A stretch of DNA of 64,000 nt from Peromyscus leucopus (GCF_004664715.2 NC_051075.1:25578215-25642214), one strand, 5' to 3'; shown: positions 14,721 to 26,880, counted from the stretch's first letter. Notes: generated from the letters alone by a model not told the origin. Program-made: numbers and translations.

Positions 14721-14729
14721 CTTGGAAAG

Positions 14730-15594
<865 letters not shown>

Positions 15595-15652
<58 letters not shown>
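15595..15652. repeat. (GA)29 microsatellite
   Basis: A perfect GA dinucleotide run. Confidence 0.96.
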
Positions 15653-15656
<4 letters not shown>

Positions 15657-15659
15657 TGG

Positions 15660-16510
15660 GGTGCCGTGCTGGAAAAGGCCTCTCTCCAGGGATGTCTCCC
15701 TAGTTTGAACCACAGGTGAAGGCATCAAAGGACATTGCAGCCATGACAAAAGGGCCCTGGTTACTTTCTCAAGCTGGTAACAGAACTTAACACCATCCAT
15801 GCAGTGTTGGCTTTGCAAGCACGGTGATTACAAGGGCCCAAGACCACAGAGGTTGGCCGTGTTCCAGGAAAAAAAGGAAGCTGATGAGGCCAGATAATGT
15901 GTGCAGAGAGCTCCAGGGCATGGAGTTGGAAGTGATGCCTATGTCATGACGGAGACTCCGTGTCCGAAAAGCCAGGGTTGTGACCATCTATCAAGGAAGC
16001 TGGGGGCACTGGGAGAGCTGGGAGAGCTGTCCACAAAGGGGCTGCATGCAGGCTGTAAATGACAAGGCCTATGGGTGGGCTGCCCGACCCCACTGGAACG
16101 TACATGATGCTACTAGCCCATATCATAGATGCTGGACATCAAGCTGTAGGTTGTTTGCCTTGCTGGGGTTCAGCTTTGCTTTGCTTTGCTTTGGTTCTTT
16201 CTTCTTATGCCCGCATTTCTGCCTTTTAGGAGGATATGTTTATTTTGTGCCACTGTATATTGAAAGTATGTAACTTAATAGAAATGTTTTGCAGGGGCTC
16301 ACAACTAAGGATCTACCTTGAAAAACTCAGTAGAGACTTTGGCCTTTCGAAGTTACCATTCCATCATAGCTCCCTCCTCCTGTCTCTTGACACTTCTTCT
16401 CAGAACCCATTGCTGGACTCCTGTCGTGTGTATGTATCCCTGTGGCTGATAAATCATCACCTATTGCTGAAAGTTCTGAAATTCGTATTTCCAGCCACCC
16501 TCTCTTGTAA
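15660..16510. other. Unique intergenic DNA
   Basis: Nothing recognisable except a short (CTTTG) pentamer run at about 16170-16193. Confidence 0.4.
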
Positions 16511-17009
16511 CATGAATCTTCAAAGGTCTTACTAAATTAAAAACCTGGAGCCAGATATTGGGGTTAAAACCTGAGAGCTCAGAGGATTAGGAAAAGCCAC
16601 AGCTAACCTCACCAACTCCGCAGCTTCCAAAGAGACCTACTTCCTGTATACGAATGCCTATATGCCTTTCTGTTCTGCCAACTCATTTCCTCTCCACCCA
16701 GCTACATCACTTCCTCTTCCAGCCCAGCTCTGTCACTTCCTGTCTTTGTGTACAGATCTCCAGACCTTTAGGGTTAACTAGTGTTGTAATTTAAGGCGTG
16801 TGCCACCACACCTGGCTCTGTTCCCAATGTGGCCTTGAACTCACAGAGATCCAGACAGATCTCTGCCTTCGGAGTGATAGAATTAAAGGCGTGTGCTACC
16901 ATTGCCTGACCTCTGTTTACTATAGTGACTGGCTTTTTCCTCTGGTCCTCAGATAAACTTTATTGGGGGACACAGTATATTGGGGGGACACAGATAAAAT
17001 ATCACCACA
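16511..17009 (-). mobile_element. Solo LTR, family A (B1-containing class II type)
   Basis: Read on the minus strand it starts TGTGGTGATATTTTATCTG, has an AATAAA-containing segment, two B1-like modules (each with CACGCCTT...AAT), then a U5-like end with CCCCAATATCTGGCTCCAGG and a terminal run resembling the copies at 19695, 40944 and 43069. No internal retroviral sequence adjoins it. Confidence 0.7.
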
Positions 17010-17294
17010 CTCTCATACTCCAAAATTTCCTTCTAGTCTGTTTCTTCTTGGACTTGTACATGCCCATTATGCTTGACATGTTCCAATGTAAACTTATGAA
17101 GGCTGTCTCATGATTGGTTTTTTGTTTGTTTGTTTGTTTTTTGCTTCTGCTCTTAATGTAGTAATGCCGTGAATACATCCATACAATCTTTGCCCCCACC
17201 ACCCGACCCCTCCAACACACTTTCCTGATCGTCCGTTTGGGCTACCGTAACTAAAGGTCAAACTGGGTGACTTCCACAACAGAAATGTTCTTTA

Positions 17295-17520
17295 GAGATT
17301 TATTTATTTTTATGGTATGTGTGTGAGGGTTTTGCGTGCATGTCTGTTTGTGCACCACATGCGTGCAGTGGCCAAGGAGGAAGATGTCAGATCCTCTAGC
17401 ACTGGAGTCGCATATGCTTAGTCATGGGTTGTCACGTGGGTGCCAGGATCCTAATTGGGGTCCTCTACAGCAGCAGCCAGTGCCCTCACCGGGTATGACA
17501 TCTCTCTCGCCCTCAGAATT
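17295..17520 (-). repeat. B3/B2-type SINE
   Basis: It begins with a T/A-rich tail (TTTATTTATTTTTATGG), contains the conserved GCAGTGGCCAAGGAGGAAGA region and ends in ATCTCTCTCGCCCTC, the reverse of the SINE head. Confidence 0.75.
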
Positions 17521-17674
17521 TCATTTTTTTTATTTTTAATTTTTCTGGAGGGCAGAAAAGACGAAGGTTCAGCCAGATTCGTTTTCTGTTGAGGACTCCC
17601 TGGGTGTAGATGGCCACCTTCTCTTAACTTAACTTAACATAATATCTTAACTTCTTAACATAATCAGATTTTTT

Positions 17675-17905
17675 TTGAGGTTTATTTATCTTTATTTTAT
17701 GGGTGTTTTGTCTGTACGAAAGTCTGTGCATCAAACGCCTGCACTTCCTGTGGAGGACAGAAGAGGGCGTCAGATCCCCTGGAGCTGGAGTTAGAGATGG
17801 TTGCCAGCCATTATGTGGGTTCTGGGAGCAGAGCCCGGGTCCGCCAGTAGAGTATCTGGTGTTCTTAGTGGGTGAGGCATGGCCATGGCTCTGAGAGACA
17901 TACAT
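17675..17905 (-). repeat. B3-type SINE with CTCF-like motif
   Basis: TTTATTTATCTTTATTTTAT tail, then GAGGACAGAAGAGGGCGTCA and TGGAGCTGGAGTTA, ending with the degraded head. ACAGAAGAGGGCGTC at 17757-17771 resembles the CTCF site that B2/B3 SINEs are known to carry. Confidence 0.8.
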
Positions 17906-18059
17906 TTTTGTAGGACCATGGCTTTATTATGTTAGGGCTCCACGCTTCCGACCTGATTTCATTTTACTTCCTCTACAATTGGAAAGCGTCACTTCTAAAA
18001 TCCGGATGTCATCAATCTGTTAGGGTTAAGAGATGGCACCTTTAAGAACTTATGTGCCT

Positions 18060-18306
18060 CATGTCACTTAGCGGGAGACACTCTGTGCAGCCTTGGTGCA
18101 GGGAGGAGGGGCTTGGACCTGCCTCAACTGAATGTACCAGGCTCTGCTGACTCCCCATGGGAGACTTTGCCTTGAAGGAGGCGGGAAAGGGGAGTGGGGG
18201 TTGGGCGAGAATGCTGGGGGGAGGGAGGAGAGAGGACAGGGGAATCTGTGGCTGGTATGTAAAATGAATAGGAAATCTCTTAATAAAAAAATGAAAAAAA
18301 AAAAAG
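18060..18306 (+). mobile_element. L1 3' end fragment (5'-truncated)
   Basis: It shares the L1 3' UTR block GGAGGGGCTTGGACCTGCCT, a G-rich polypurine region (GGGGGGAGGGAGGAG), GGCTGGTATGTAAAATGAATA and AATAAAAAAATG with a poly(A) tail, in common with copies at 53093 and, on the other strand, 37613. Confidence 0.8.
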
Positions 18307-18870
18307 AGCTTATGTGGCTATAATGACTTCTTCCTGCTTAATGGTATTTTAGCCTCTAACAAGACAGGTTTCATGTGTCACGTGGCAGCTTGTCCTTGTG
18401 GTCTTCTGCCATGTCAGCACATCGCATCCCTCTCTTCCAGAGGATGCAGCATGAAGGTCTCCATCAGATTCTGTCAGCGTGAGCTTGGATTTTATATCTC
18501 CCCTAGAACTGCAAGAAACAATTTCTGTTGTTTTTAAAAACAACCACCTCCACGTATTCAGTCATGGTAGGACATAGATTAATGCACGCCCTAAAGATCT
18601 TATTTCTAAAGTACAGTAGCATCAGGTTAGGGCTTCAGCATACACAGTTTAGTGCTATGCACCTCAGCTCAGAGCAGCTCCCTAGCCAGATAGTTCTCCG
18701 CCTCCTCATCTATGTCTTAGATGTCTCCTAAATCCAGCCCCAGTTCTTCATTCGCACTTCTCTGCTTTCACGACGGTAACTATGGCCACCTGTCCCCAGT
18801 TGCCTCATCTCTAGCGCTCGTTTTAGCCTTCAGGCTTTAACTCTGTAACCCTCCCCACAGTTCAGAGTGC

Positions 18871-18910
18871 CACCTGTGCCCACCTGTGCCCACCTGTGCC
18901 CACCTGTGCC
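18871..18910. repeat. Decamer tandem repeat (CACCTGTGCC)4
   Basis: Four perfect 10-bp units, each containing the E-box CACCTG. Confidence 0.95.
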
Positions 18911-18989
18911 CCCAAAGGAAGCCCTCCTCTCCATCTTAGCTGTTTCCAGCCTATTCTGTAACTAAGCTAAACTGTTCACGTTTTGTTCC

Positions 18990-19390
18990 ATGTTGTACAG
19001 CTTTATTGGAATCTACTGGATAGCGTATTAAGCTGCCTACACCTTCTGTATAAGATTTAGTGCGTTTTGATCTTTGTGTATATCTCTGAAAACATGGCCA
19101 TAGGTAAGATAATGAACGTAACAACTAATACCCAGACGTTTGTATGACCCTTCATAATTCCTACACCCCGTTCTTCTGTGCATCCATCCCTATCACTGGG
19201 TGATGACTGCTGTGCCCTTGGTCACTGAGTAGTACAGTGGATAACTTTCTAGAATTTTCCATAAAATAAATCAAACTGACTTTCGTCTTTTATTCACTTA
19301 TTATAATTATTGAGGCTCAGCAATAGTTTTGCATGCCAATTTTGATGCTTGAAGGGCTTTTCTTTTGATTCTTGAATACCATTCCATTTT
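18990..19390 (-). mobile_element. Ancient L1 remnant
   Basis: Text such as AACTAATACCCAGACG, TTCTAGAATTTTCCATAAAA and surrounding phrases resembles the antisense of mammalian-wide L1 3' regions. Highly diverged. Confidence 0.4.
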
Positions 19391-19395
19391 TAATT

Positions 19396-19612
19396 TAAAT
19401 TTTCTTTTATGTATATGAGTGTTTTGTCTGTATGCTTGTCTGTGTGCCTCGTGCATGCTAATTGCTTGCGGAGTCCGGAAGAGGGTGGCAGATGTCTTGG
19501 GACTGGAGTTTCAGATAGTTGTGAGCTGACATATGAATGCTGAGAACTGAACCCGGGTCCTCTGGAAGAGGATCCGGTGTTTTTAACTGTAGAGCCATTT
19601 CCCTAGTGCCAG
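19396..19612 (-). repeat. B3-type SINE
   Basis: A TTTTATGTATATGAGTGTTTT tail side, GTCCGGAAGAGGGTGGCAGA, GAACCCGGGTCCTCTGGAAG, and a degraded head. Confidence 0.8.
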
Positions 19613-19694
19613 CAGTCCGTTTTAGAGATATACCAAAACGTATTTGCTCATTTCTGAGTGGACGGTAAGGTAATTCATCTGTGATGATACTTGT

Positions 19695-20187
19695 AACATG
19701 ATTCTTAAATGGTCTTATTAATAAAAACAATCTGGAGCCAGATATTGGGGCTGAGAGACAGAACAAGCCACAGCAACCTCACCTCACCAACTCCTCAGCT
19801 GATCTTGTTTCCTCAGACCGAAAGCCTCTGCGTCCTCACCCAAATGGATGTCAGCTGAACAGCTGCTCAAAGACTAAGGGCCTCTAGTTCCTGTCCTCAG
19901 ACCTCATATGCCTTTCGGCTTCCTGCCATCACTTTCTGTGATTAAAGGCGTGTGTCCTTCCCAAGCAAAGACATGAGATCTCAGTGCTGGGATTAAAGGT
20001 GTGTGCCACCATGCCTGGCTCTTTTTCCGTTGTGGCCTTGAACTCACAGAGATCCAGATGGATCTCTGCCTCTCGAGTGATAGGATTTAAGGCGTGAGTG
20101 CCACCCTTTTCTGGCCTCTAGGTCTAATCCAGTGGCTGTTCTGTTCTCTGACCCACAGATAAGTCTATTAGGGTGCACACTATATCA
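19695..20187 (-). mobile_element. Solo LTR, family A (B1-containing class II type)
   Basis: Same order as the 16511 copy: AATCTGGAGCCAGATATTGG near the left, then the unique middle, two B1-like modules (GGTGTGTGCCACCATGCCTG and a second degraded one), then the U3 start at the right. Confidence 0.7.
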
Positions 20188-20189
20188 AC

Positions 20190-20700
20190 GACAGATACTG
20201 CTTTTCTGTCGCTTCTGTAGAAAGTTACAACAAACTCCAAGTGTTAGAAGAACAAAATTCATCTTCTCCCAGTTCTGAGAGCCAGCAGGCTGAAATGACC
20301 GTGGCAGCAGGATCCGACTCTTCATGGGTGCTGTGGTGTTCCCCTTGCCGGTCCTTCTAGCTTCTGACATCCCTTGGCTTGTGACTTCATTTCTCCAATC
20401 TGCCTCCAGTTTTAGATCATCTCATCTATGTGTTTCTGCGCATCTCTCTTACAAAGATGCTTTTGGTGGCACCGAGAGCCCACTGGAAAATCAGGGAGAC
20501 CACCTCAACTCAAGGTCCTCCCTCTTCTCTGTAAAAGTCCTTTTTCTAAATACTCTAAAGATAACATGCGTAGGTTCTGGTGATTGGCTAAGATCTTTCT
20601 TGAGGTCACAAGCGAGCCCACTAAGAAGTCTTTTCCCTGGTCATCTTCCTTTTCCTTCCTTAAGACAGACGCTCACTAAGTAGCCGCAGCTGTCCTCAAA
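20190..20700. other. Ancient interspersed repeat, family uncertain
   Basis: Phrases such as CACGAAACAAACTCC-like text, CAGTTCTGAGAGCCAGCAGG, CATCCCTTGGCTTGTGACTT and GAAAATCAGGGAGACCACCT resemble a widespread old mammalian repeat that I cannot name with confidence. No gene is seen. Confidence 0.3.
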
Positions 20701-20936
20701 CCCAGGCTCCTCCTGCCTCCTGCTGAGTGCAGGGTTGCAGGTGTGTGTAACCCTGAGACATTTTCATCTCTTCTGTACAGGCAGCGAGGGGTACAGCTTT
20801 TCTTCTAAGCACAGCGTTAGCTGAATCCCATACATTTTTTTTTTTTCGATTCTGCTATTTTAATGCAGGAATCACATGCTGTTTTTCTCTACCAATTTAA
20901 AAAAATAAATTAAGAACTTTAACCTTGAGAGATGCA

Positions 20937-21305
20937 TGCTGGGGGGTGTCTTTCTGTATGTTGTGAATACATGTTGTTCCCATTGGTTAATAAATAAACT
21001 GCTTTGGCCTATGGCAAGGCAGCTTAGAAGCAGGCGGGAAATCCAAGGAGAGAAACAGGAAGAAGAAAGGTAGAAGTGGGAGAGACGCCAGCCTGCTGCC
21101 CAAGGAGCAACATGCCAGTCGACTGGTAAAGCCATGGAACATGTGGTAAAACATAGATGAATAGAAATGGGTTAATTTAAGATATAAGAGCTAGCTAGCA
21201 AGAGGCCTGCCATAGGGCATACATACTAAGCCTCTGAGTGATTATTTTATAAGCAGCTGGGGGAACCTCAGGGCCAGGTGGATCCAGAGAAAACATTCAA
21301 CTACA
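20937..21305 (+). mobile_element. Solo LTR, family B
   Basis: Starts TGCTGGGGGGTGTCTTTCTG, contains CCATTGGTTAATAAATAAAC and GAAATGGGTTAATTTAAGAT with AAGAGCTAGCTAGC, and ends near CAACTACA. At about 369 bp it matches the 48026 copy closely. Mys/MYSERV-like class II ERV affiliation is plausible but not shown. Confidence 0.7.
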
Positions 21306-21662
21306 GATGCATTTTTTAAAATGTCTTACATCCTGTAATTCTGCACTAAAATTGATACTCAGAACACTTGGAGTGTTCGAAAGGTGCTTGAACAAATAAA
21401 TGAACATATGAATGGATTAATCTGTAATCATTCAGTATAGGAGAAGCTGGAGGGGAAGGAGGAGGAGGAACTGATCAAACCACATGCCTTGTCATAATTT
21501 TTAAGAGTTCTCTTCGATGGCTTTTTGTCTAGATTGTTATTTTATTGGGGGTGGGGTGCGGTGGGGATAGGGGTTGTCACAGAAGCCTTCCATGTCCCTC
21601 TTCCTCAACTGTGAGTCTTGCAGTCTTCTACACCACTGCATGAGTAGCTTCCTTGCCCTTTA

Positions 21663-21992
21663 CTGTCAGTGGAAGCATGGATCATGGACTTCCACATGGT
21701 TTCTGGAGACAGCACAGGTCACAGACATCCAATGGTCTCTAGTGTCAGCACGTTCCATGAACCTCAGCTTGGTCTCTGGTGGCAGTATAGACCACAGACA
21801 TCAACATGGACTTCTGCTGCAGCACAGCCCCCAGACACCATCGTGGCTCCCAGCAGCAGCACAGGCCAAGGACATCAACATGGCCTTAGTTGGCTGCATA
21901 GGCCACTCATATCAACATGGCCCCCTATAGCTGCATGGCCCACAAGACATCAACATGACTCCAGGTGGCGGCAAAACCATGGACATCCACAT
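21663..21992. repeat. Degenerate minisatellite, period about 45 bp
   Basis: Diverged units share the core ACAGACATCAACATGG with GGTCTCTGGTGGCAGCACAG-like spacers (for example 21797, 21867, 21911, 21944). An open frame through it gives a repetitive peptide and is not regarded as a gene. Confidence 0.7.
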
Positions 21993-21994
21993 GG

Positions 21995-21996
<2 letters not shown>

Positions 21997-22062
<66 letters not shown>

Positions 22063-22112
22063 GAGAGGGAAGGAGGGAGGGAGGGAGGGAGGGAGGGAGG
22101 GAGGGAGGGAGA
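21997..22112. repeat. (GA)n followed by (GGGA)n
   Basis: A GA run to about 22067, then about 11 GGGA units, directly abutting the minisatellite. Confidence 0.95.
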
Positions 22113-22199
22113 AAGGATGAAACATTTTCATTTTTTTTGAAACAGATCTAGCTGTATACACTGGCCTTGAATTTACGGTGTTTCTTTCTTAGCTTCCTG

Positions 22200-22975
22200 A
22201 TACTGGGATCTAATTTCTCTAATCTCATTTTGATGTAAGTTGTGTAATTTAGCCTCTTTAATTTTTAAACATCTGTGGACTTTCCAGAGATGTTGTGATT
22301 ATTGATCATTAGTTTGATTTTATTGTGATCAGAGTACTTATTTTTTGTCTGACTGGAATCTTTTCAAAGCTAGGGAGATTTACTCCATGTCCCAGAATAT
22401 GGCCTATCTTGGTAAATGTGTCCATACATTTGAACAGCACGTTTACGCTGCTGTTGTAGAACAGAGTGTTCTATAACTGTCATTTGGGTCAACTTGCTTC
22501 ATAATGTTATTCAAGACTTTCAGACACTTGCTGTAATTCTGCCCACTTGTTTCATCAGTTATTGAGATGTAGAAATCTTCAGCTATAATTGCGAGTTTCT
22601 CTGTGCTTGTAGTCCAACAGCATTTGCTTTATCTATTTTGTAGTTCTTTCATGAGTTTTATAAACATCTAGAATCACTAGGGCCTCTTGAATTCAGGATT
22701 TTATTGCTATGTAACAATCTTGCTTTTGTCTCTGCTGGTATTCTACTTTCAGAAGTCTTTTTTTAAAAATATAAATATAGACTCCTTTTATTAGTAGAGT
22801 GGATAGCTATCTCCCTTCTTTTATTTTTAGATCATTCAGGTATAATCAGCATGGGATCTTATGAGTAGCATATATCTGAATATTTATTTTACTTATTTAT
22901 TTTGTCTCCTTGACAATCTTCACCTGTATACCTGTAATTGGAATGCTTAGACTATTTTCATTTATGTGATAAGGC
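22200..22975 (-). mobile_element. Ancient L1 ORF2 remnant
   Basis: The plus strand reads like the reverse of an old mammalian L1: CCAGAATATGGCCTATCTTG, GAGTGTTCTATAACTGTCAT, and ATCTTCAGCTATAATTGCGA. Many stops; no ORF. Confidence 0.7.
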
Positions 22976-22982
22976 TTGCTGA

Positions 22983-23078
22983 TCTGTGTGTGCAGAGACG
23001 GAGATGCTGGGTACTTAACCTAGGGCCTTGAATGTGCTAGGCAAGGGCTCTACCACAGGGACATCCTCAGCACTAATA
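22983..23078 (-). repeat. ID/B4-type SINE fragment
   Basis: Reads GATGCTGGGTACTTAACCTA then TGTGCTAGGCAAGGGCTCTA and CCACAGGGACATCCTCAGCA. Confidence 0.7.
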
Positions 23079-23249
23079 CTGTTGAGTTTAAATCTGCCAT
23101 CTTGTTGTCTGTCAGTATTCAATCTGAGACATTGTATATCTTCTCTTTTTATATTGTATATATTTTCATATCTTATTGTATATCTTTTCACCTTCATTTA
23201 GATTGACTGTCTCCTGCAGTTCTCTGTAGCTCCTGCAAATATTCTTAGT

Positions 23250-23415
23250 CCAAAATGGTGGCATACACCTTTAATCCTCACACTCTGGAGAGAGACAGAC
23301 AGATCTCTAAGTTTGAGGTCAGCATAGTCTACATAGTGAGACTTTGTCACACACAAACAAAAAACCAAAAACAATACAAGAAACAAGTAAACAAAACAGA
23401 AAGTAAAACAAAAAT
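23250..23415 (+). repeat. B1 SINE
   Basis: TGGTGGCATACACCTTTAAT head, CAGATCTCTAAGTTTGAGG middle, and a CAAACAAAAAACCAAAAACA tail. Confidence 0.8.
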
Positions 23416-23561
23416 TCTTATGAGCAGTAACTTTATTGTGCTGTTTATGTGGCTGCTTTATCATAGTCTAACTTCAAGTAATATACTACTTTATATAGTA
23501 TTAGAACCTTGAAACCACACGTTTCTATTTTTGTATGATTGCTGTCATATATCCTACTTCT

Positions 23562-23732
23562 TTTTTTTTTGTTTTTTTTGTTTTTTGTTTTTTGAGACAG
23601 GGTTTCTCTGTGTAGCTTTGCGCCTTTCCTGGATCGCGCTCTGTAGACCAGGCTGGCCTTGAACTCACAAAGATCCACCTGTCTCTGCCTCCCGAGTGCT
23701 GGGATTAAAGGCGTGCGCCACCACCGCCCGGC
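23562..23732 (-). repeat. B1 SINE with target-site duplication
   Basis: T-rich tail, GAGACAGGGTTTCTCTGTGT, GCGCCTTTCCTGGATCGCGC, ending CACCACCGCCCGGC. CCTACTTCT is duplicated at 23553-23561 and 23733-23741. Confidence 0.95.
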
Positions 23733-23814
23733 CCTACTTCTAAATATAAATTCTACAACAAGTGTTTATTACCTTCATTTCACACAGTAAGCTTTTTTTG
23801 TTTCTCTTTAAAAA

Positions 23815-24056
23815 ATTTATTTTATTTTTATATTTATACAAAAATAAAGTTTTCTATTTACTATGTGTATCTTCATGTGTCTGTGTGGGGTATGTGCATG
23901 TGAGTGCAGGTTTCCATGGGCCAATAGAGGGAGCCGGCTTCCCTGAATCAGGAGTTACAAGAGGTTGTGAGCCCCTGGACATGGATACTGAGAACCGAAC
24001 TGGAATCCTCAGCAAGGTCAGTAAGCACTCTTCACCACTGTGTTATCTCTCCAGCA
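23815..24056 (-). repeat. B3-type SINE with CTCF-like motif
   Basis: AT-rich tail, TGTGTGGGGTATGTGCATG, GAGAACCGAACTGGAATCCT, and end TTATCTCTCCAGCA. CCAATAGAGGGAGCC (23921-23935) resembles the CTCF core. Confidence 0.75.
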
Positions 24057-24412
24057 GTTACCTCCCCCCCCAGTTACCGTTCAAGGATATTTAAACACTA
24101 AAGAGTCTCTTACATCACACACACAATCACTATTTCTGAATTTCCATTCCTCCCTGTAAGTCATTATTTCTATCTAGAGTTATTTTCTTTCTGTGAGAAG
24201 AATGCCTTTTAAGAATTTTCCTACATTTTTAGTTTTTAAAAAGTTTCTACATTTAAAACTTTTAGATAATGCATATTTTATAAATACAAAACCGCATAAA
24301 ATAGTTATATGGGAACTTATACAATTCATATATTATTTTATAAGTGTACATTTATAAGTCTTCATGCCCTTGATTCAATCCTGGAAATTAGTGTTACCTT
24401 AACAAAGTATAC

Positions 24413-24535
24413 AGCTGGGAGTGACAGTGTGTGACTGTAATATCAGCACTTGGGAACCTTAGGCAGGAAGATGGCAAGTTGTAGCCAAACTTGGGCTACA
24501 TGGTAAGACCTGTATCCAAATTAAATAAATAACTC

Positions 24536-24618
<83 letters not shown>
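24413..24618 (+). repeat. Old B1-like SINE followed by (TG)n(GA)n
   Basis: A diverged head and middle (CACTTGGGAACCTTAGGCAG, GGGCTACATGGTAAGACC), then TG units from about 24538 to 24588 and GA units to 24618. Confidence 0.7.
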
Positions 24619-24621
<3 letters not shown>

Positions 24622-24782
24622 CTTGGCACTTAATCTCAAGATCTGATGTTTATTAATATTTTTATTTTTCCATTGAGAATTTCAAGCATATATACAATGT
24701 ATTTTGATCATATCCACCCCTGACTCTCCCCTCCAACTCCCTCTTCCCACTGGAAACATCCTCTTACAACTCTCATGTTCTC

Positions 24783-24920
24783 TTTTTGTTTTTGAGACAC
24801 AGTATCACTCAGCAGCTATAACCAGCCTCCAACTAGGTATGTAAACTAGGTTGACCTCTAAATCATAGAGCTCTGCCAGTCTCTGCCTCCCAGGTGCTGG
24901 GATTAAAGGCAAACACCAGT
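24783..24920 (-). repeat. Old B1 SINE
   Basis: TTTTTGTTTTTGAGACACAG, CTCTGCCTCCCAGGTGCTGG and GATTAAAGGC in reverse order. Confidence 0.7.
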
Positions 24921-25129
24921 TCTTAAAAAATTATAATCCACTGAGTCTAATTAGTGCTGGTCATATGCCCATTGGTGTGGGGCCCTCTGCTAACATGGCG
25001 ACCTACCTGGGGCTCACCTCCAAAGAAAACTGACTCTCCCTCATGCAGCATCCATCCACCAGCCAGCAGCTCCTTCAGTGGGGGAGGAGGAAGGTGACGG
25101 CGGTGCTGAAGCATTTTGTGCAAGGCAGA

Positions 25130-25320
25130 CGGGATGGTGATGCCATCTTTTAGGTTTTGCATGTCTGAAAATGTTTTTATTTCATCTTTAGTTTTCAAAG
25201 ACGTGCTCATTAGGCACAGGACTATAGGTGACAGTATAGTTTTCCTTTCAGCACTTTGAAGATGTTCCTTTGTCTTCTGGTTTCCAGAGATGTGTAAAAT
25301 CAGGGAGCATTGTTAGAGGT
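25130..25320 (-). mobile_element. Ancient L1 remnant
   Basis: TGTCTGAAAATGTTTTTATT, then TTTCAGCACTTTGAAGATGT and TTTGTCTTCTGGTTTCCAGA resemble antisense mammalian L1 text. Confidence 0.55.
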
Positions 25321-25383
25321 TCACTGGAGCCTATACAAACTCCATCTAGACTTTGATATATAAAGTTTATTTTAATGTTCTAT

Positions 25384-25425
25384 CTCTGTCTCTCTCTCTC
25401 TCTGTCTCTGTCTCTCTGTCTCTCT

Positions 25426-25479
<54 letters not shown>

Positions 25480-25600
25480 TGTCTGTCTGTCTGTCTGTCT
25501 TTGGAAATGTGCCACTACATCTCTCTTTTTACATGGGTTCCAGAGGTCAATGTGAGATCATCGAGCTTGTACAGCAAGCATCTTTACTCACTGGACCATC
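25384..25600 (-). repeat. (TC)n(TG)n(TGTC)n with B3-like remnant
   Basis: TC-rich to about 25426, TG to about 25478 and TGTC to about 25502, then GGGTTCCAGAGGTCAATGTG and TCACTGGACCATCTCCCCAA as in a reverse B3 SINE. Confidence 0.75.
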
Positions 25601-25729
25601 TCCCCAACACCTTTGTTTTGTGTTTCAGACAGATTCTCACGGTCTCTGCCAACCTTGAACTCTTCTGTCCCAGCCTTGTGAGTACTAAGACTACAGGTCC
25701 ATGTCACCAGACCTGACTGGAAAGTTTGT

Positions 25730-25741
25730 TTTTAAAGATTA

Positions 25742-25805
<64 letters not shown>

Positions 25806-25965
25806 GAATGCTGACCACAGAGGCCAGAAGAGGGCATTGAATCTCCTGAAACTAGAATTGTAGGCTGTTGTGAGTACCCGGATGTGGGCAGAAACCAAAC
25901 TCAGGTTCTCTGCAAAAACAGAACATGCTCTGAACCGCTGAGCCATCTCATCACTGGCCCAATTT
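25730..25965 (-). repeat. B3-type SINE carrying a (TG)n expansion and CTCF-like motif
   Basis: TTTTTAAAGATTAAAG tail, TG run 25744-25805 with a CGCGCG patch, then CCACAGAGGCCAGAAGAGGG and GAACCGCTGAGCCATCTCAT. CCAGAAGAGGGCATT is at 25824-25838. Confidence 0.85.
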
Positions 25966-26119
25966 TCCCAGATTTTATAGATGAAACCAAGACCCAGAAA
26001 AATTATGGGGATTCATGAATATTACATAGCTAATAAGTAGCAGAGCAAGTTTTTATTCTGAACATGAATTCTAAACTACAAGAGAAGTCATAGCCTAATC
26101 AAAGAGGGGCTTCAGAAAG

Positions 26120-26225
26120 CTCTCAGCTGGGTATGGCTTGTAATCTCAGAGGAGGAAGAAGCGGGAAGGCTGATAGCCTTAACTGGATAAGGTGACCAGT
26201 CTCAAAAACAAAACTAAACAACAAA
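26120..26225 (+). repeat. Old B1-like SINE
   Basis: AGCTGGGTATGGCTTGTAAT, a GGAGGAAGAAGCGGGAAGGC-like middle and a CTCAAAAACAAAACTAAACA tail. Confidence 0.6.
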
Positions 26226-26879
26226 GAGCAACTTCTACCTAGTCACCATTCAGTTCTTGGAACTTCTGAGTTATTTGACAGAGAGACAATTTGGAACCCA
26301 CTTGCTACTCAGAGATTTTGTTTGCATTCCTTCCCCCTTTTCTAGTCCATTGCTAAACATTAATGTGTATAAATTGCTATCAAATTATATACGCAAATTT
26401 TGTCACCATTTGAAGGAGTCAATGGGGTTGTTCTTATGTTACTGGATTTCTACCCTGAGCTTTACCACATTCAAAGCCCAGGTACTACGGGGCAGCACGA
26501 CCATTTCCACTCTGTTGCTGCGTTTCCCTGAGTTTCCCCTGACAGATGCCAGTCACTCTGGGGAACCAGCAGTGAGGAAACAGACTGTCGGGGAAATATT
26601 GCCACCAGGCGTATCGTTCTTCCTTTCAGCTTTAAAGGAGTGTGACTAATGTACCTGAAGAGCTTAACTTCTTCTTTGGAGTAAGGACAACAACATCTCA
26701 GAAGACGGAGTTAAACACAGAAGTTTGTCTAAGACAGCGCTCTCAAGCTTCGGAGTGCTCCAGGAGCACCAACAACACTTGTCCCGAGTGCATGTTTCTG
26801 AGTGGTGCTCTGATTACAGTTATAGAAACTACATGGCATCAGGCTAGGCCCTTCTAAGATAATAGTTACATAGCCTAGG

Positions 26880-26880
<1 letters not shown>
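26226..26880. other. Unique intergenic DNA
   Basis: No repeat or exon recognised; short open frames only. Confidence 0.4.

Noticed and set aside
18871..18910. Short direct repeats as a CRISPR-like array
   Set aside because: Ten-bp head-to-tail units with no spacers in a rodent genome; a plain tandem repeat.
21574..22151. Open frames of 118 and 160 codons
   Set aside because: They run through the minisatellite and (GA)n(GGGA)n; the repetitive peptide reflects the DNA repeat.
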